Positions 63,446-64,000 of a stretch of DNA of 64,000 nt are shown one piece after another. The notes beneath the pieces are model-generated. The model was not told the origin of the DNA, did no database searches, and worked only from the letters and a program-made list of their open reading frames with translations. Each line of letters starts with the position of its first letter. The first letter of the stretch is position 1. A program made the position numbers and the translations under genes. The DNA is from an uncultured Cohaesibacter sp. (GTDB lineage Bacteria; Pseudomonadota; Alphaproteobacteria; Rhizobiales; Cohaesibacteraceae): contig NZ_OY762905.1 of assembly GCF_963666525.1 (NCBI RefSeq), positions 2,462,001-2,526,000 of the forward strand, given 5' to 3'.

Positions 63446-64000
63446 TCACCGATCCTTGCGTCGCCGCCTGCCGCTGTAGTGATGCAGATCGCGCAGCATG
63501 GTCTGGCGGACCGAGGTCTCTGCGGCTTTGGCGGCATCCTTGCGGTCGATGTTCGGATCGAACAGGATCGGGTCGCCGTAGGTGAGGGTGACGTCAAGCG
63601 CGCCTTCTTTCATGAGGGTCCACAGGTGCGGCACCAGATCCATGTCGCCATACCATGCGGCCATGGGACGGTGTTGGCGGCCCATCGGCAAGCCATGCAG
63701 TGCGGTGTAGGCGATCGACAGTGGCTGAATCCAGACCTTGCCCTCTATGGCCGGGCCGTTCGGGTCGGAGGTCATCGCCGCCTTGGCTGCGCCGATCAGG
63801 GCGGAGCGGAAGGGGAGCACCCGGTTGCCGTCCGACGAGGTGCCTTCGGCAAACAACACCATGGCATCACCTTCCTTGAGGCGCCGGGCGATCTCGCGGG
63901 CGACGGCTCCGGTGGCCGAGCGCTTTGTGCGATTGACGAAGATCGAGCGTTGCAGTTTGGCAAACAGCCCAAAAATGGGCCAGTTGGCGACCTCGGATTT
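63446..64000 (-). CDS. 1-acyl-sn-glycerol-3-phosphate acyltransferase (PlsC-like), 5' end outside window
   Basis: Lysophospholipid acyltransferase making phosphatidic acid or, in the OlsA branch, ornithine lipids. 184 C-terminal residues are visible. From the window edge it reads KSEVANWPIFGLFAKLQRSI, then FVNRTKRSATG and MVLFAEGTSSDGNRVLPFRS, which holds the FPEGT-type motif III (here FAEGT). The HxxxxD catalytic motif should lie beyond the window. The frame is open through 64000, so an internal ATG at 63862 is not the start. In relatives plsC precedes miaB, as here (105 bp). Confidence 0.88.
   Translation of the reverse strand, partial: KSEVANWPIFGLFAKLQRSIFVNRTKRSATGAVAREIARRLKEGDAMVLFAEGTSSDGNRVLPFRSALIGAAKAAMTSDPNGPAIEGKVWIQPLSIAYTALHGLPMGRQHRPMAAWYGDMDLVPHLWTLMKEGALDVTLTYGDPILFDPNIDRKDAAKAAETSVRQTMLRDLHHYSGRRRRKDR

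Noticed and set aside
1-64000. tRNA, rRNA, CRISPR, transposase or phage genes
   Set aside because: No T-loop-like tRNA ends, repeat-spacer arrays, transposase or integrase motifs were found by reading; a tRNAscan or ISfinder run would settle it.

Overview
This 64 kb window looks like core chromosome of an alphaproteobacterium of the Hyphomicrobiales (Rhizobiales) type. The evidence is gene content and order: hrcA-grpE, rpmH-rnpA-yidC-engB-argB, ubiE-ubiB-coaBC-dut, rimP-nusA-ylxR-infB-rbfA-truB-rpsO-pnp, lnt-praR/phrR-metK-trmB, plsC-miaB-phoH-ybeY-corC, and a fabA-fabB-fabI operon divergent from an Irr-type regulator. A marine, Cohaesibacter/Pseudovibrio-like lineage is only a guess. I found no CRISPR array, insertion sequence, prophage, rRNA or tRNA gene.

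Layout. 1-6.2 kb: heat-shock control genes (hrcA, grpE), then rph-rdgB-hemW on the other strand, converging on a LpoA-like lipoprotein. 6.2-11.6 kb: rsmI-yraN-gshB, a di-heme peroxidase, a membrane methyltransferase and an alkyl-DNA alkyltransferase. 11.6-16.3 kb: the ComM-like ATPase YifB, ArfB, and an FAD oxidoreductase next to a TVP38-type membrane protein. 16.5-22.3 kb: ribosome/RNase P/insertase block rpmH-rnpA-yidC, a Vat-type acetyltransferase, engB and argB. 22.6-31.2 kb: aldo-keto reductase, mutM with a class V PLP enzyme, ubiquinone, CoA and dUTP genes, and cysK. 31.4-35.2 kb: a secreted DUF2259-like protein, a MoeB-like E1 enzyme, a hydroxyacid dehydrogenase, a secreted SH3 protein, and the tail of a dead GNAT acetyltransferase gene. 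35.2-50.7 kb: one long minus-strand run of translation and RNA-metabolism genes, then metK, a PraR/PhrR-like regulator and lnt. 50.8-54.3 kb: two tandem GGDEF-EAL proteins. 54.5-58.4 kb: fabI, fabB and fabA opposite irr. 58.8-64 kb: corC-ybeY-phoH-miaB and a partial plsC.

Functionally the window joins transcription/translation machinery, envelope biogenesis (YidC, Lnt, LpoA-like, FabA/B/I, PlsC), cofactor synthesis (SAM, CoA, glutathione, ubiquinone) and stress control. Most genes are ordinary. The points worth a second look are mainly non-coding: two interleaved inverted repeats in the metK leader, a hairpin covering the gshB ribosome binding site, a terminator-like hairpin between the rpmH promoter and rpmH, a cluster of hairpins between rpsO and pnp, and a perfect 13-bp hairpin between infB and rbfA. 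At gene level they are the tandem GGDEF-EAL pair (one GGDEF motif degenerate), an Irr with HYH in place of HHH, and a MerA-like oxidoreductase lacking the C-terminal cysteine pair. I saw no clearly new multi-gene system.
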